Below, in pieces: positions 1-7,810 of a stretch of 64,000 nucleotides of DNA; positions within the stretch are counted from its first letter, which is position 1; every line of letters begins with the position of its first letter. Origin of the DNA: JAKZVK01 sp965248255 (GTDB taxonomy: Bacteria > Acidobacteriota > Terriglobia > Bryobacterales > UBA6623); NCBI GenBank assembly GCA_965248255.1, contig CBDFIW010000002.1:248001-312000 (forward strand), read 5' to 3'. The translations under genes were made by a program, and so were the position numbers. The notes beneath the pieces were generated by a model that was not told where the DNA came from, made no database searches, and saw nothing but the letters and a program-made list of their open reading frames with translations.

Positions 1-37
1 GCCAGCTAGTGCGTTCTGATTCTTCCAAACGGAACCC

Positions 38-65
38 GTAGCGCGGGGCTGGAAGAGTCCTGCGG
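38..65. repeat. 28-bp dispersed repeat, copy 1 (upstream of pyrF)
   Basis: This sequence is nearly identical to positions 892-919, with three or so differences, in the same orientation. Each copy begins GTAGCGCGGGGCT and ends in a CGCGG-type stretch that can pair with its own start, so each could form a short hairpin. The two copies bracket pyrF, one before its start and one after its stop. No function is visible. Confidence 0.6.
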
Positions 66-92
66 TTTTCATCGCATACTTCCCCGGCAGCT

Positions 93-821
93 GTGACGTC
101 GCCAGACAAGACCCTGCTCTCCACCAAGAATATCCCGCGGCGCGAGCGCTTGATCTTCGCCCTGGACGTTCCGAACCCAGAAGACGCACGTCTCTTGGTT
201 GAACAGCTCGGCGACAGTGTGCGGTTCTACAAGCTCGGGCTCGAGTTGTTCATGGCGGGCGGCTACTTCGAGCTGGTCGACGAGCTGGCCGCGGCGGGCA
301 AGAAAATCTTCGTCGATCTCAAGTTCTTTGACGTGCCGCAGACGGTCAAGTCGGCGGTGCGGCAACTCAACGGTCGGGGCGCGACGTTCACTACGGTTCA
401 CGGGAACGAAAACATTCTCGAGGCGGCATGTTCCGCCAAGGAAGATGTCCAGGTGCTGGCCGTCACCGTACTGACGAGCCTCGATGAAGGCGACCTGCGC
501 GACCTTGGCTTTCAGTGCACGCCGAAGGAGCTGGTTCTGTCGCGGGCGCGCCGCGCGTTGAAGGTCGGGTGTGATGGGGTCATCTCGTCGGGGCTCGAAG
601 TGCCCGAGTTGCGCAAGGAGCTGGGCTCGAAGTTCCTGGTGGTGACGCCGGGTATCCGTCCCGTGGCCAACGTGGACGACCAGAAACGCACGGTGAACGT
701 CGAGCAGGCCTTCCTGAATGGCGCGGATTACATTGTCGTAGGGCGTCCCATCAAGGAAGCGCCCGACCCTCGCGCCGCCGCCGAGAGCATTCAAGAGACG
801 ATCGCCGGTGTGTTTGGGTAG
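93..821 (+). CDS. pyrF: Orotidine 5'-phosphate decarboxylase
   Basis: This enzyme decarboxylates OMP to UMP, the last step of de novo pyrimidine synthesis, in the cytoplasm. The 242-residue length is normal for the short bacterial type. The catalytic D-x-K-x-x-D signature is visible as DLKFFD at residues 75-80, inside the stretch FVDLKFFDVPQT. The C-terminal phosphate-binding motifs VVTPGIRP (about 188-195) and YIVVGRPI (about 220-227) are also present. Translation starts at a GTG at 93; no strong ribosome binding site precedes it, but homologous sequence begins just after (residues 18-24, ERLIFAL). It ends with TAG, showing that TAG is used as a normal stop in this genome. The gene stands alone between two copies of a small repeat. 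The assignment is secure. Confidence 0.97.
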   Translation: MTSPDKTLLSTKNIPRRERLIFALDVPNPEDARLLVEQLGDSVRFYKLGLELFMAGGYFELVDELAAAGKKIFVDLKFFDVPQTVKSAVRQLNGRGATFTTVHGNENILEAACSAKEDVQVLAVTVLTSLDEGDLRDLGFQCTPKELVLSRARRALKVGCDGVISSGLEVPELRKELGSKFLVVTPGIRPVANVDDQKRTVNVEQAFLNGADYIVVGRPIKEAPDPRAAAESIQETIAGVFG

Positions 822-891
822 GTGGGGTCGGGGCTCAGAATAGCAAACATGCCAGCCTTCCCAGACGGCGGTCCATCCTAACGCAAGTAGC

Positions 892-919
892 GTAGCGCGG
901 GGCTCGAAGAGACCCGCGG
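892..919. repeat. 28-bp dispersed repeat, copy 2 (downstream of pyrF)
   Basis: Second copy of the repeat at 38-65, same orientation. It lies in the 105-bp gap between pyrF and the convergent antiporter gene, where a hairpin could act as a terminator, although no T-run follows it. Confidence 0.55.
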
Positions 920-926
920 CCGTTCT

Positions 927-2201
927 TTAGATACGCAGCGCCAGCCGAACCGGAAGCTCCTCGGCCGCCGCATGCTCGGCGCATTCCGGTTGCTGCTCCC
1001 GCAGCTTCTCGGCCCGGCGCGCGTACGCGTTCGAGAAAGGCCACGCCGAGAGTCCGTGCGCGAAGACGCTGAGTAGGACGGTGATGATCACGAGGGAGAA
1101 GATCTGGTCGCGTCCTGCAACGTCCGCGCCTTCGAGCACCAGGAACACGTAAAGAATCGATGCCAAGCCCCGTGGCCCGAACCAACCGAGGAACAAGTGA
1201 GTGCGGGTCCCGAGCCCTGAGCCGATCAGGCTCAGCGAAACCGGCAGCATGCGAATCAGCGTCAGGCTCAGTAGGGCGTAGATCAGCAGTGTGCCGCTCA
1301 CGCCCGCCAAGGCCGGGCCGATCTCGGCGGCACCGAAGACCATGAAGGCCAGCAGCGCGAGCAGTTGTCCTTCGGCCTCGGCGAAGTCGATCAAGCAGGT
1401 ACAGATGGTCTTGGCCGGGTTGCCGAGAACCAGTCCGGCGACGAAGGCTGCGATGAAACCGTTCCCGTGTACGGTCTCCGCGCCGGCGAAGGCCAGCAGC
1501 GCCAAGGCGATGGCCGAAAGTTGCTGGAAGCTGTGATTCATCCAGCCTGAGCGTGTGGCCCCATCGACCATGCGGCCGCCAAAGTACCCCACAGCCGCAC
1601 CCGCCAACGGCCCGAGAACGAGCTGTAGGCCGACGAACTCGACCCAATAGCCGGAAGTGTGTGCGTCTTGTCCGGCATGGGTCCCGTGGATGAAGAAAAG
1701 AACAAACGGTAGGGCAATACCGTCGTTCAGTCCGCTCTCGACGTTGAGGGCTTGGCGAATGCGGACCGGCACGCGCGGGTTGCTGACAACCGCCTGGCCG
1801 AGGGCCGCGTCAGTAGGGGCGAGGATTGCGGCGGCGACGGCCGCCCCCCACCAGCCGAGTCCATCGAAGAGAGCAAACGCACCCACGGTCCCCAGCGCCA
1901 TCGTGAGCGGCAGCCCGATTGCGAGCATCCGCAGCGGCAAGTGATAACTGCGGCGCAGCAGGCTGAAGTCGATACGGGAGGCATCGGTGAAAAGAACCAG
2001 CACGAGTGTGGCTTCAGCCAGCGCGCGGACCACCTCGCTCTCGACGCTCAGATCGAGCAGACCCAATCCGGCGGGGCCCGTCAAGATGCCGAAGCCGACG
2101 AAGACCATCGGGGGCGTGATGATCGTTTTCGCGAGCCGCCCGGAGACGACGCCGAAAGCCAGGATGAAAACGGCAACAGCGACGAAGGTCAGCGTTTCCA
2201 T
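927..2201 (-). CDS. CPA1-type cation:proton antiporter (NhaP-like)
   Basis: A polytopic inner-membrane protein expected to exchange Na+ or K+ for protons. About twelve hydrophobic segments run through the roughly 424 residues. The family signatures are visible: APTDAALG near residue 128, and NVESGLNDGIALP near residue 153, where the N-D pair is the ion-binding motif of the CPA1 group. The C-terminus is a short hydrophilic tail. The reading frame is open to a GTG at 2237, but METLTFVAVAVF starting at 2201 fits the family better. It lies 63 bases downstream of the enolase-superfamily gene on the same strand and is probably co-transcribed with it. The transported ion cannot be told from sequence. 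Confidence 0.88.
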   Translation of the reverse strand: METLTFVAVAVFILAFGVVSGRLAKTIITPPMVFVGFGILTGPAGLGLLDLSVESEVVRALAEATLVLVLFTDASRIDFSLLRRSYHLPLRMLAIGLPLTMALGTVGAFALFDGLGWWGAAVAAAILAPTDAALGQAVVSNPRVPVRIRQALNVESGLNDGIALPFVLFFIHGTHAGQDAHTSGYWVEFVGLQLVLGPLAGAAVGYFGGRMVDGATRSGWMNHSFQQLSAIALALLAFAGAETVHGNGFIAAFVAGLVLGNPAKTICTCLIDFAEAEGQLLALLAFMVFGAAEIGPALAGVSGTLLIYALLSLTLIRMLPVSLSLIGSGLGTRTHLFLGWFGPRGLASILYVFLVLEGADVAGRDQIFSLVIITVLLSVFAHGLSAWPFSNAYARRAEKLREQQPECAEHAAAEELPVRLALRI

Positions 2202-2264
2202 GAGAATGGAACCGCGGGTTTCGGTCCGCGGGGCCACGCCTCTTTTCGACTTGCCCTTTCCTGC

Positions 2265-3377
2265 TTAGGCACGGAAGCGGTCGAGTTGCTTCTCATCGAG
2301 TTCGACGCCCAGGCCGGGACCGTCGGGCGGTTTCGCTGTAACCGGTCCGAGTGACAGCGGCTCGGTGATCATGTCGGCCTCGTGATAGAGCGGGCCGATC
2401 AGATCCGCCGGATAGGTCTCGCTATCGATGGTCGGCTCGGCGACGGCCAGGTGCGCCATAGCCGCGGTGGCGATGCCCAGCTCGAGGTTGCTGCCAAGGG
2501 CGCACACGATGCCGGCGGCGCGCGCGACGTGCGCGACCTCGATGGTGGCCTGGATGCCGCTGTGCTTGCCGGGGTTGACGCTGAGGATGTCGGCCGCGTG
2601 GTGATGCGTCAGGTGGAAGGCGTCGGCCAGGGTGAAGATGCTCTCGTCGGCCATCACTGGAATGGTCGTCGCCCGGCGGACGTCGGCCAGCGCTGCAGGG
2701 TCGTCGGCACCCACGGGCTGCTCAGCGAAAAGGATGTCGTAGCGGTCCAGCGCCGCCAGCATCCGGCGCGCCCGGGCCGCGTTCCAACCGCAGTTAGCAT
2801 CAATTCCGATTGGGACATCCGGACCCGCCAAGTCACGCACAGCCTTGACACGCGCCAGATCCCCTTCGGGATCAAGCCCCACCTTCACTTTCAGGCACTT
2901 CACACCCCAATCGAGAAACCGCTCGGCCAGGCTTTGTGCCTTGGAGACTTCGAAGGCACCCACCACCATCTTGATCGGGACTTCGTCGCGCACCTTGCCG
3001 CCAAGTAGCTGATAAAGAGGAACACCCGCCGCCTTGCCAGCCAGATCCCACAGCGCCATCTCGACGGCTGCTTTGGTGAACGGGTTCTGCTTGAGGACAC
3101 GGTCCATCTTGCGCCGCAGGAGCGTCACTTGTGCTGGGTCTTCGCCGCTGAGCGCAGGCGAGATCAGCTCGTTAATAGCGGCCACACAGCTCGCGCTGGT
3201 TTCGCCGCTCCAGCGCGGCGCGACAGTGCCTTCGCCGAGGCCGACGATCCCCTCGTCGGTGTAAACGCGTACGAGGATGTAAGGGGAGTCGATGTGCTCG
3301 CCGTGGGCAGTCTTCGTGGTGAGGTCTACCTTGAGGGGTACGCAGATAGGGATGGGCTCGATCCGAGTGATCTTCAT
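2265..3377 (-). CDS. Enolase-superfamily enzyme, muconate lactonizing / dipeptide epimerase type
   Basis: A 370-residue member of the mandelate racemase/muconate lactonizing enzyme group, which abstracts an alpha-proton from a carboxylate substrate using Mg2+. The order of motifs is diagnostic. KVKVG (about 162-166) supplies the K-x-K catalytic lysine. Metal ligands come from IDANCGW, from EQP and from MADES. A second catalytic lysine lies in NPGKHSG (about 266-272). Lysines on both faces of the barrel place it in the MLE subgroup, so cycloisomerase, o-succinylbenzoate synthase and dipeptide epimerase are all possible. No peptidoglycan-recycling or menaquinone gene lies beside it to decide. 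It is followed by the antiporter gene on the same strand. Confidence 0.88.
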   Translation of the reverse strand: MKITRIEPIPICVPLKVDLTTKTAHGEHIDSPYILVRVYTDEGIVGLGEGTVAPRWSGETSASCVAAINELISPALSGEDPAQVTLLRRKMDRVLKQNPFTKAAVEMALWDLAGKAAGVPLYQLLGGKVRDEVPIKMVVGAFEVSKAQSLAERFLDWGVKCLKVKVGLDPEGDLARVKAVRDLAGPDVPIGIDANCGWNAARARRMLAALDRYDILFAEQPVGADDPAALADVRRATTIPVMADESIFTLADAFHLTHHHAADILSVNPGKHSGIQATIEVAHVARAAGIVCALGSNLELGIATAAMAHLAVAEPTIDSETYPADLIGPLYHEADMITEPLSLGPVTAKPPDGPGLGVELDEKQLDRFRA

Positions 3378-3874
3378 AGCGTTGGCGAAGGGCTAGTGTA
3401 GCTGATCCACGAGAGCCAGGACGTACATCGATTCACGAAGCAGCCGAGCACCGAACGCGAGTGAGGGGCTATGCCGCCGGCTGACACCTTGGAGCTTCGA
3501 ACCCCTCACTGGCGTTCGGGGCTTCCATAGGGAGGTTCGCTTTGTCAAGGGCAAGGAGTCGTTGGGAAACTTCAGTTGCGGGGTACGTCCGACCAGGCTT
3601 CCATCCGCACTCTCAACGGAGTCATTTCGACGCGGTGCTCCTTGAAGTTCGGTCCTGACGGCGCTGCTCTGTCAGTGACGGCCTCGGCTGCGGGCCGGCC
3701 CCGAACGCGCACATGGCTCGCCATCTCCTTGTACGTAAAAAAAGGGGTTGGGATCGTCCCCGAAAACCACGGTCGGGGGCGAACCCCGTTCTTCGCGAGC
3801 TTAGCTCACTCCCAAGGTGGCGAGCCTCCTCATTTCATCTCGGTTTCTTCCGCAGCGCCTTACTGGAATCACCG
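3378..3874. other. 497-bp non-coding stretch with two inverted repeats
   Basis: No convincing gene was found here. Two inverted repeats are visible. At 3452-3470 and 3501-3522 the sequence CGAACGCSAGTGAGGGG occurs in opposite orientations around a 30-base loop; the same word recurs at 33996-34018 and 55845-55867. At 3715-3731 and 3813-3826 the arms GGCTCGCCATCTCCTTG and CAAGGTGGCGAGCC enclose about 80 bases that hold a smaller GC-rich hairpin. These look like small repeat elements. A 117-residue reading frame crosses the region but has no recognisable family. Confidence 0.55.
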
Positions 3875-4936
3875 TCACGTCATGTGGCCCGAAGCCCGCA
3901 ACAGCGTTTCGTGCAGCAGCACCTCGTGATCATAGGAGTATTGCAAGGGCTCACCGGTACGGATCGCGTTGGCAAAATCTTCGAACTCGTACTTGTCGTA
4001 GGGGTGCGGCTTGAGTTGGATGTCCTGCCAGCCCTTCTTGTAAGGGCCCCGTGCCTCGGCCAGGTTAACGCGCATCGTGCGATCACCAGCGATCGGCTGG
4101 ATGAAGAAGGACCCGTCGGTGCCGATCAGTTCGAACGAGCGATGCGCGCCCGAGTTGGCCATCTTGGCGGCCGTCGAGATCAATGCCATCGACTTGTCGT
4201 ACTCGAGTACGGCCAGGGTGTTGTCGTTGAGGGCGTCGGGCTCGCTGGTGTCGTGGCGCAGGAAGCTGGTGACCTTGGCCGGACGGCCCCACAGCGCCAC
4301 CGCGCGGTCGACCATATGCCCGCACAGTTCGAAGAAGGCACCGCCGGGGTACCGTGCCTCGAGCTTTCGTCCCTCGGGGGTGCGGTTGGAGTTCATCGTG
4401 GCGCGCATCAGATAGACGTCGCCCAACCATCCCTTGCGTGCCGCGTCGAGCGCTGCGTTCATGCACTCATGAAAGCGCTAGTTGTACCCCAATTGCAGGA
4501 TGCGCTTCTTGGCTTTGGCCTTCTCAACCAGCCTCTTGAACGGCTCCAAGTCCGGCGAGGGTGGCTTCTCGAGATGCAGGTGACGGCCGGCATCGAGCAC
4601 TTTGTGACCCCACGGAAGGGCCTGCCAGATCTTGCACTCGACGACGATCATATCGAGTGAGTCGTCGGCCAGAAGGTCGTCTTCGGATACCCATTGCAAC
4701 TTCGCGAAGCGCTCCTCGTCACGGATCTGCTTTTGGAGAGATTCGTCGTGCTCGTGCACCGCAACCAGCTCGAAGTCGGGATTCGCCCGGAGTGCGCGAA
4801 GCTTGCTGCGAAGGTGGCCGTGCTGCGTGCCCAGAAAGCCGACGCGGATCTTTTTCTCCGCCGTCCGCGCGGACGACGCCGCGGCGGCCGTGGCTCCCGC
4901 GACCTGCAAGAACCTGCGTCGATCTACAGAACTCAT
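3875..4936 (-). pseudogene. Gfo/Idh/MocA oxidoreductase, Tat-exported, interrupted by an in-frame TAG
   Basis: The gene would encode an exported NAD(P)-dependent oxidoreductase of about 353 residues. The N-terminus has a Tat-type signal, VDRRRFLQVAGATAAAAS, then the Rossmann start IRVGFLGTQHGH. The mid-region HLEKPPSPDLE is the EKP catalytic region, and the C-terminal half is the usual open beta-sheet domain. An in-frame TAG at 4480-4478 falls in LQLGYN-stop-RFHECMNAAL. Family members usually read GY-x-W-R there, so the most likely event is TGG to TAG at a conserved tryptophan. Both halves stay in one frame with no other lesion. A good ribosome binding site (GGAGGA) precedes ATG 4936. It could be a recent pseudogene or a sequence error; nothing here supports recoding, since TAG ends pyrF. 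Confidence 0.8.
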
Positions 4937-5122
4937 TTGGATCCTCCATCCGTGCCACGCGTCGGCAAGCGGTGAGCCGTTGACAGCCAAGAACCGTTAG
5001 CGCTTTCAGATGGCCCTTCTTCGTCGAGCAGCAAACTCCAAATACGCCCCGTCCGTCGCCCTTTGGGGACCAGTACTTTGACCGCGAACCCTCAACGCTC
5101 CCTTACGGTCGCGGCTCTGAAT

Positions 5123-6073
5123 TTACGTCGTGAACGGCCGCAGGTACTCGTAACTCTTGCGAATCGCTTCTTCCACCGACATCACACCTTCAAACGCCTG
5201 GTGCACGGTCACAAAGCCCCGATAGTTGATCGAGTGCAGCGTCTCGAAAACCTCTTCGAAGTTGCAACCGCCTTCGTCCCACAGGCCGATGTGGTCGGCC
5301 CCGACCCGGCCCTTGCCCCATGTGCCGAGCTCCGCTTCGCCGTTCGGGTTGAGGCGGTGGTTCTGTACATAGACGTTGAAGATGTAGTCCTTGACGGCCA
5401 GGATGCCCGCCCTGCCGTAGTCCTCACCCGCGACAAACCAATTGGCCGGCTCGTAAATGATTCCAAAGTTCTCCCGGCCCACTTTCTTCAACACGTCCAC
5501 CGAACCCGCGACGGTCTCGAACAAGCTCGAGTTGTGCGCCTGGTGCGCCAGCCGGATGTTGCGCTCTTTCGCTTCGTCGGACGCCTTCTGCGCCCACTCG
5601 ATGTCCTCTTCCTTTTTCATGCAGATGCGGATCAGGTCGGCGCCGAAGCCGTCGGCCAGGTCGAGATACGGGGTGATGTTGCGCAGCCCATCAGGGCCGT
5701 GCTCGCCGTTCTGAGGAACGTAGAAGTCCCCGGTCACCATTGACACCACCATGCCGGCGTCGTGGATGCTCTCGACGATCTCCTTCACGACCTCCCGGTC
5801 GGTGTGCGTGCCGGCTTGCGAGGCGCGCATGCACAGCGCCTGATAGCCGTTCTCTTGCGCCAGTTTGATGAGTTGGTCGATCGTCAGCGACGATTCGCGC
5901 TTGTTGTCGAACTTCTCGGCCACACGGACCGACATCGACAGCTTCATCCGCGGTTCGGCCTGGGATTCTGCAGACTTGGCTACTTCCGGTTCCACCTCCG
6001 GCGAGCAGCCTGCCAAACCGGCGAGGGCAAGCGACGCCCCGAAAAACTCGCGGCGTGTCGGGATCCGTTTCAT
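5123..6073 (-). CDS. Sugar phosphate isomerase/epimerase (xylose isomerase-like TIM barrel), exported lipoprotein
   Basis: A protein of about 316 residues with a Tat/lipoprotein signal at its N-terminus: RREFFGASLALAGLAGC, the lipobox cysteine being near residue 24. The mature part is an AP-endonuclease-2/xylose-isomerase-like barrel, with metal-ligand type motifs such as the IIYEPANWF stretch and a C-terminal VTVHQAFEG. Such proteins commonly sit beside Gfo/Idh/MocA oxidoreductases and act on sugars or inositols, and that is the case here. The start at ATG 6073 overlaps the stop of kdsD as ATGA, so translation is probably coupled. The longer open frame up to 6379 lies inside kdsD and is not used. 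The substrate is unknown. Confidence 0.85.
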   Translation of the reverse strand: MKRIPTRREFFGASLALAGLAGCSPEVEPEVAKSAESQAEPRMKLSMSVRVAEKFDNKRESSLTIDQLIKLAQENGYQALCMRASQAGTHTDREVVKEIVESIHDAGMVVSMVTGDFYVPQNGEHGPDGLRNITPYLDLADGFGADLIRICMKKEEDIEWAQKASDEAKERNIRLAHQAHNSSLFETVAGSVDVLKKVGRENFGIIYEPANWFVAGEDYGRAGILAVKDYIFNVYVQNHRLNPNGEAELGTWGKGRVGADHIGLWDEGGCNFEEVFETLHSINYRGFVTVHQAFEGVMSVEEAIRKSYEYLRPFTT

Positions 6074-7098
6074 GTTGAGGGAACTCCTTTCGGGGGCGCG
6101 GTTGCCGTATCCGCCCGATAGAGGTCGTGCAAGCGAAGCAAGCCCAGGCAGCACTGGTCGGCGGGGTCGACGACCGGCAGTACCGAGATTTGAGAAGGAC
6201 GATCTTCCATCAATCGCAAAGCCTCGTGAAGCAAGGCGCTGGGGCCAACCGTGATCGGGCTCGGCGTCATGATCTGCGAGGCTTTGAGAGGACGGATGTC
6301 GTCGTACGCCTCGAGCCCGCGCCGCAAGTCCCCGTCGGTAATCAACCCTTGCAGACGGCGGCCGGATGAAACGACACACGCGGCGCCGAGGGGATGTCGC
6401 GTCATCGCCACCACGACTTGCTTGATTGAATCCGCCGGCCCGACCCAGGCGACCCCGTCTCCCTGATGCATGACTTCTTTCGCGGTGCGCGCCAAGCTAC
6501 GCCCCAGCATCCCGCCTGGGTGGCACCGGCGGAAATCGTCCGCACCAAAGTTGCGGGCCTGCATCAGCGCGAGGGCGAGCACATCACCAAGAGCCATGGC
6601 GACAATCGAGCTCGTCGTAGGGATCATCCCGCCGGCGTCGGCTTCCCGACGGACGGAAGCATCGAGCGTGACATCCATCTGGCGGGCCAGCGGCGAAGAG
6701 GGATTGCCAAGAATGCCGATTAGCTGGGATTGAAGCTCCCGCAGGGCGGAGGCAAGGGCGATCAGTTCGCCGGTCGTCCCGCTTTTTGAGATGATCAGCG
6801 TGCTGTCACCAGGGCCATAGATGCCGAGATCGCCATGGGCTGCTTCCGCGGCGTGCAGAAAGACGGAAGGGGTTCCGGTGCTCGAGAGCGTCGCCGCCAC
6901 CTTGCGAGCCACGTGGCCCGACTTACCAACACCGGCGACCACGACCTTGCCTTTGCAGCCAAGCAGGATCTCGACAGCTTGCGCAAACGAATGGTCGAGG
7001 CGCGCTGCTACCGCGTCAATAGCTTCCGCCTCCGCTTGCAGCCCCTGCCTGGCCACGGCTAGCCAGTCCTGGGCCTTGTCAACCATCGCTTTGGGCAT
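6070..7098 (-). CDS. kdsD: Arabinose-5-phosphate isomerase (KdsD/GutQ type, SIS plus two CBS domains)
   Basis: This enzyme converts ribulose 5-phosphate to arabinose 5-phosphate, the first committed step to Kdo for lipopolysaccharide. The 342 residues contain an N-terminal SIS domain with GVGKSGHVARK, the serine motif SKSGTTGE and RREADAGGMIPTTS. The C-terminal part holds two CBS domains (for example LITDGDLRRGL and SPITVGPSALLHEA). The frame is open to a TTG at 7134, but the ATG at 7098, preceded by GGGACAGGAA, is the better start. The downstream sugar isomerase overlaps by 4 bases. Another LPS precursor gene, rfaE2, lies at 62.6 kb. The family call is firm; the physiological role (Kdo versus a sugar-alcohol paralogue) is inferred. 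Confidence 0.92.
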   Translation of the reverse strand: MPKAMVDKAQDWLAVARQGLQAEAEAIDAVAARLDHSFAQAVEILLGCKGKVVVAGVGKSGHVARKVAATLSSTGTPSVFLHAAEAAHGDLGIYGPGDSTLIISKSGTTGELIALASALRELQSQLIGILGNPSSPLARQMDVTLDASVRREADAGGMIPTTSSIVAMALGDVLALALMQARNFGADDFRRCHPGGMLGRSLARTAKEVMHQGDGVAWVGPADSIKQVVVAMTRHPLGAACVVSSGRRLQGLITDGDLRRGLEAYDDIRPLKASQIMTPSPITVGPSALLHEALRLMEDRPSQISVLPVVDPADQCCLGLLRLHDLYRADTATAPPKGVPST

Positions 7099-7269
7099 TT
7101 CCTGTCCCTGGAGTCTGAAACACTCTCTGTTCAAAGAGCCAGAGAGGTCCGGGCCGCCGTATTGTGATTTCCAAGTGTTGGCATCAATTGTCGCACGCCC
7201 ACCCGGTCACCTTTGGGACGCCGCGGCTGGCGAACTTCGACGAATGAAGTGTCAACGCGGGACGGTAGA

Positions 7270-7760
7270 TTGTGCTGGCAGGGGCCGACCGTTGCGGCGG
7301 CCCACTCTGCTGGCCGGGCAACACGAGGGACATCACGCGCGAAGGACCGAGCTACCACCTCGAAGCCACGATCGCCTTTCGTGACGTCAACCCCCAAGAC
7401 TCTGACGGTCTGTTTCTCACCGGCGGCCCGTGCGCCCGAGTATCTACGCTATGACCAAGACCTGATGCGCGCCACTTCTTCGAAAAAGAAAAGCCCGTGG
7501 CGGTGGTCTGTCACGGCGCCGAGATCGTCGCGGCGGCCGGCGTGATCGACGGCAAACGCATGGCGACGATCCCGAAATGCCAAATGGATATCGAGCTTTG
7601 CGGCGCGACTTTCGTCGATGAAGGTTGCGTAAGGACCGGCAACATGGTCAGTGGACGCGGCTGGTTCGACCAGCACCTTTACATGCGCGAGTTCATGAAG
7701 ATGCTTGCCGAAGCCCGTGACCGAGAGACCGTACCGACAGCCGCGGCGGTGGTCTCGTAG
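7270..7760 (+). pseudogene. DJ-1/PfpI family protein, 5'-truncated and twice frameshifted
   Basis: Three reading-frame pieces together resemble the DJ-1/PfpI/ThiJ amidotransferase-like family. The first ends ...DSDGLFLTGG. The second supplies APEYLRYDQDLM. The third restores the nucleophile elbow VAVVCHGAE, whose Cys is the family's reactive cysteine, and runs on to the C-terminus. The shifts fall at a CCC run (7427-7429, one base too many) and near GCCAC (7471-7475, one base too few), so they compensate each other. The usual N-terminal beta-strand and first 40-50 residues are not recognisable upstream. The truncated start argues for a true pseudogene, although the two indels alone would look like sequence errors. 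Confidence 0.7.
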
Positions 7761-7771
7761 GATGTCGCAAT

Positions 7772-7804
7772 GTAGAGGCACGCCACGGCGTGCCCGCGGG
7801 CTCG
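7772..7804. repeat. Dispersed GC-rich palindromic repeat, copy 1
   Basis: The sequence starting GTAGAGGCACGCCACGGCGTG and ending GCGGGCTCG recurs with few changes at 48228-48259. The core CACGCCACGGCGTG is self-complementary and would form a hairpin. It lies just after the DJ-1 remnant and before the end of the convergent tolC-like gene. Confidence 0.55.
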
Positions 7805-7810
7805 GCTCGT

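Noticed and set aside
1752..2354. Long plus-strand open frame opposite the antiporter gene
   Set aside because: It is the antisense shadow of a well-conserved membrane protein gene in high-GC DNA and has no family similarity. The same applies to long antisense frames at 11.0-12.3, 22.4-22.8, 43.0-43.8, 45.7-46.7, 48.4-49.4 and 56.9-58.1 kb.
4478..4480. TAG recoded as an amino acid in this genome
   Set aside because: TAG is the natural stop of pyrF (819-821) and ends other well-conserved genes such as the IolG-like gene, so general recoding is not supported.
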